In this document: positions 18,117-20,421 of the stretch, piece by piece | Layout: each line of letters begins with the position of its first letter | How positions within the stretch are numbered: position 1 is the first letter of the stretch | Origin: Sphaeroforma arctica JP610 | Lineage: Eukaryota; Opisthokonta; Ichthyosporea; Ichthyophonida | Reading direction: 5' to 3' | Assembly: GCF_001186125.1 (NCBI RefSeq) | Contig: NW_014040405.1 | Location: forward strand, 39,153 to 59,573 | Length of the DNA stretch: 20,421 nucleotides | Notes under the pieces: generated by a model | Databases searched by the model: none | The model's input: the letters and a program-made list of their open reading frames with translations, nothing else | Told to the model about the DNA's origin: nothing | Position numbers and translations under genes: made by a program

Positions 18117-18547
18117 AAGTCAACAGCAACCAGGACTGATGAACGATCAGCGAGCAACAGGCAGCGCACGAGAAGGGGAACTTAGCCAAGTTTCACTGAC
18201 ACTAAAGGACACTCCCACTTTCTCACCTTGAAGCATGCTCTGCCCACACGCCAGAGGGATAAGGACCAAAGTCTCGATGGAGAGCCACCGTTGAGATGCG
18301 TTTTCCTAAGCCAAGTTGAGATCAACCTATAGCACAGGTCATGACTGACTCCGATGAGCGTGATAGAGTACTCCTGTTATCCAGTATAAAATAATTCAAT
18401 AAGTAATATGCTAGAATGGATAATGGTGGCAGGTTTTTCATCTTATGCCCCCTAAAAGACAAGTTTTTCCCTGTACAAAAACACCAACATCTAGATAATC
18501 TAGTCCTATAAGATGTCATTTTTACTCCTACGCAGGCTGAGAAACAT
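18117..18547 (+). other. 3' untranslated stretch of element D
   Basis: No further domain is seen between the chromodomain and the polypurine tract. The first 110 bases are still polar and codon-like. The rest is AT-rich with TATAAAATAATTCAATAA near 18386-18403. Nothing else was identified. Confidence 0.5.
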
Positions 18548-18561
18548 AAAGTTGGGGGGGC
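18548..18561 (+). other. Polypurine tract of element D
   Basis: AAAGTTGGGGGGGC stands directly before TGTAGCATCC, the start of the LTR. It fixes the orientation of the LTR as plus and ties it to D. Confidence 0.68.
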
Positions 18562-18894
18562 TGTAGCATCCAGGGGCCATATTATCAGAAAAGCCAATCC
18601 TAAACCCAAAACCCAGGATTATCAAATACTGAGTTTTGAATCTGGGATCCAATATTTCTGATGATAGAGTGATCAGAAATATAGCGGGTTTACCGGTAGA
18701 TGATACCGGGACTCCCGCGTGTGAGAGAAACACTTAAGTAAATATTGAGTCTAGTGTAGAAAATACTCAACACAAATATAGAATCAATGCGAGTCCTTCA
18801 GCCTAAGACTTTTACCTGGCTGTAGGATTCGCACTTGAGAAGAGGTCCATTGTTTCTTCTGGTCGTATCTTATTAGCTACTCTCAAACTCTACA
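18562..18894 (+). mobile_element. Element D: 3' LTR, 333 bp
   Basis: The LTR runs from TGTAGCATCC to CTCTACA, with 5-bp inverted ends TGTAG/CTACA. Its full length aligns with the solo LTR at 4267-4598 in reverse orientation, which gives independent support to both ends. The polypurine tract adjoins it on the left. The right flank begins GTAGTC; the 5' LTR is absent from the window, so no target-site duplication can be compared. Confidence 0.8.
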
Positions 18895-19613
18895 GTAGTC
18901 AAAACCGAGTAATCCTTCCTAAAGCCATAGCACTTCCTTCAACGACACTTCCACACCCGGTAGCCAAAATTCGATCATTTGTCAAGCCACTGCACGTTGT
19001 CTTTCATCTATAGTTGCATTACCATGCAAAACGTCTTGATCAGCACCACACGGTTGTATTTGTCACCTCACATTCTACTTCTCGGCTTTACTGTCCTATA
19101 GCCCAAGTACCATTTTCTGAATTTTAGTACACCCCGTGTTGTAGTCGCATGAACCTGTCGCGAATCTTCCCTCAAAAAGACTAACTATAGGTTCTCTGTG
19201 CCCTGGATGCTTCAATTGTAGCATAAGAATGAAAGACGTAGCCAATGCACATCACAACGTCTGTATCAACTCTACTACACCTAAAATAAATTTGGATCCT
19301 TTCCTTGATATCAGCACCAATTGAATATACTCTTTGTGCATACAATCTCTAAGTTAAAATATTCGTTGACCATGGACCCCTCGTGTCCTTAGCAGAGTTA
19401 ATAGTTGCACAGTAACAACGTTTTCACGACACGTTTACCATGCATTTCCAATTATGTCCAACATGTGTGACTCGTCTCCATGCATATATTTGCAACTACA
19501 TCATCCAATTTAGTGTGCACGTTGCGTCCTACCCGCTTATCTCCTGTTCACGGTAAACATCAGTTCTTTTGAATATATAGAGCGAATAATCCAATCATCA
19601 ACATAGTACTGTA
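18895..19613. other. Stretch without a recognised gene
   Basis: Open frames are short on both strands. A minus-strand run of about 50 codons around 19100-19250 looks protein-like by eye but is no longer than chance allows. No repeat, RNA gene or LTR was seen. This is probably the flank into which D inserted. Confidence 0.4.
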
Positions 19614-19934
19614 CTATCCAAGCTGCGAAATACTAAAGGGAAAAGTACACATACTCACAACAATATCGAAATGTTCGGTGAGACGAATATCAAGCTCCGT
19701 AAGCAATATATGCTCTATGTATTCAGCCATATGCTGTTGTAGATGATACTGGATTGCCAACGAAGATGAAAACCGCATCGGTTGAAATGGTACAGAATGC
19801 AGTTGGCAAGCAATTGGCGTGGAGACGGAAGAAGGTGATTTGTACATTAAAGCAAGCATTAAGAAATTTAAGACCCAGCTACAAACGACCGAATGGAAAG
19901 CAGCTGAATAAACAAACAAGCAACAAATAAACAT
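19614..19934 (-). CDS. Candidate exon, 106-codon ORF
   Basis: Not recognised. The minus-strand frame ends with a helical stretch (HLQQHMAEYIEHILLTELDI, then RLTEHFDIV). A strong 5' splice-site consensus, GTGAGTATGT, begins at 19658 directly after the codons for DIV, and TTTATTCAG ends at 19903, so an internal exon of 19659-19902 is possible. The plus strand of the same stretch holds a 54-codon ATG frame at 19766-19930 with a Lys/Arg-rich, protein-like reading (MKTASVEMVQNAVGKQLAWR) and AATAAA at its end. At most one of the two is likely to be real. Confidence 0.2.
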   Translation of the reverse strand: MFICCLFVYSAAFHSVVCSWVLNFLMLALMYKSPSSVSTPIACQLHSVPFQPMRFSSSLAIQYHLQQHMAEYIEHILLTELDIRLTEHFDIVVSMCTFPFSISQLG

Positions 19935-20080
19935 ACATATACACGCAAACTTAGACGAGCCTACTAGTCTTGGACATAGTTGTATTAGTACAAAACATAT
20001 TGACTAATAAATTGTGCCATAATTACCCTATAGCCCTGTAGTTAAAAAATGATGTTCGATACAATCAAGCCCTAGAAGTC

Positions 20081-20090
20081 TATAAAAAAA
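20081..20090 (+). promoter_or_regulatory. TATA-like box upstream of the right-edge ORF
   Basis: TATAAAAAAA lies 138 bp before the ATG at 20218 and 65 bp before a short upstream ATG. It is the best TATA match near this ORF; promoter function is inferred. Confidence 0.3.
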
Positions 20091-20144
20091 AATGTCGATC
20101 GTTACGGTAACTGACAAAACGTAGACGCAAAATAATAATAAATA

Positions 20145-20207
20145 ATGGTGTTTTGCATGCACAAAATTATCTTTTGCACGTTTTGGTGTTTTCTCCTGTG
20201 GCTGTGA
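20145..20207 (+). CDS. Short upstream ORF, 20 residues, hydrophobic
   Basis: MVFCMHKIIFCTFWCFLLWL is followed by TGA, 10 bases before the ATG of the next ORF. It is Cys- and aromatic-rich and looks like a membrane or signal segment, but it is not in frame with the next ORF. It may be a translational upstream ORF or chance. Confidence 0.18.
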   Translation: MVFCMHKIIFCTFWCFLLWL

Positions 20208-20217
20208 CGGCTATAAA

Positions 20218-20421
20218 ATGGCTTATAGGCCTAGACAGGTGGTTGGGAAACTTTTTAGAATTAATATAACTAGTACTATGGGCAAGGCTCCAAAAGTGTA
20301 CCCAGTGGGTACTGTAGGATACAGTAGAATTAAGTTTCCGCGGCCGACATCGGCATTTGCTGACCTTTCAGACCACGACGGTAGGTTCTATGGCTCTGTA
20401 TATGGCGAAGACGTTGTGTAG
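20218..20421 (+). CDS. Hypothetical protein, 67 residues, ends at the window edge
   Basis: Not recognised. The ATG has a favourable context (A at -3, G at +4, AAAATGG), and the TAG is the last codon of the window. The protein is basic at the start (MAYRPRQVVGKLFRINI), with Y/G/P-rich middle (KVYPVGTVGYSRIKFPRP) and an acidic end (SDHDGRFYGSVYGEDVV). There is no signal peptide or membrane segment. An internal ATG at residue 21 in a similar context is an alternative start. It might be a complete small gene or one exon of a gene that continues outside the window. Confidence 0.33.
   Translation: MAYRPRQVVGKLFRINITSTMGKAPKVYPVGTVGYSRIKFPRPTSAFADLSDHDGRFYGSVYGEDVV

Larger units (their letters stand above)
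15905..18894 (+). mobile_element. Element D: broken Ty3/Gypsy chromovirus-like fossil with 3' LTR
   Basis: Recognised parts in order are RNase H, a methyltransferase-like linker, integrase, GPY/F module, chromodomain, 3' untranslated stretch, polypurine tract and 3' LTR. It directly follows C on the same strand, with the border somewhere in 15849-15918. No 5' part is present in the window. The 493-codon open stretch makes D the least decayed element here; interruptions are few and lie mostly in the last third. Codon usage is A-richer than in C, so C and D are different families of the same broad type. Confidence 0.78.

Noticed and set aside
18600-18625. Telomere-like CCTAAACCCAAAACCC in the LTR of D
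   Set aside because: It is irregular, and the solo LTR has a diverged sequence at the same place, so it is ordinary LTR sequence.
18910-19380. Minus-strand reading that looks like a decayed protein gene
   Set aside because: Stops occur about as often as in random sequence, and no domain is recognised.

Overview
This window looks like repeat-rich intergenic DNA from a eukaryote, probably a protist or fungus-like organism. The grounds are LTR retrotransposon remains on both strands, plausible TATA boxes, splice-like signals and a short TTTAGGG-type telomere repeat. No bacterial-style operon, rRNA or tRNA is visible. The species cannot be told from the sequence, and the telomere repeat is too short to place it.

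Most of 3.1-18.9 kb is a patchwork of Ty3/Gypsy-type fossils, here called A to E. A (about 3150-6511, +) keeps gag, protease and early reverse transcriptase (RT) traces. It is interrupted by a reverse-orientation solo LTR (4267-4598) and ends in a 200-bp tandem duplication. E (6534-8229, -) keeps an LTR, a polypurine tract and the integrase C-terminus. A 161-bp MITE-like inverted repeat (8230-8390) separates E from B (8391-10785, -), which keeps protease and gag. C (about 12650-15860, +) keeps a zinc-knuckle-like gag end, protease, early RT, a Dam-like linker, integrase and chromodomain. D (about 15905-18894, +) keeps RNase H, the same linker, integrase, chromodomain, polypurine tract and 3' LTR. 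All are broken, each with several interruptions except for one 493-codon stretch in D. The solo LTR in A belongs to the same family as D's LTR. A further LTR edge with a G-rich polypurine tract lies at the left end of the window.

The most interesting point is the linker between RNase H and integrase in C and D. It carries an NPPW motif, and in C also a D-x-FA-x3-N motif upstream. This is the pattern of phage Dam-type adenine methyltransferases and of the methyltransferase domain of DIRS-like elements. A second conserved block (FLK...ACGKxPWG) follows it in both copies.

Host sequence is confined to the flanks. At the left are a cluster of four palindromic boxes spaced 30-31 bp, a TATA box framed by a 9-bp inverted repeat, and a 100-residue hypothetical ORF. 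At the right are a weak exon candidate and a 67-residue ORF ending at the last base. None of these host ORFs is recognised.
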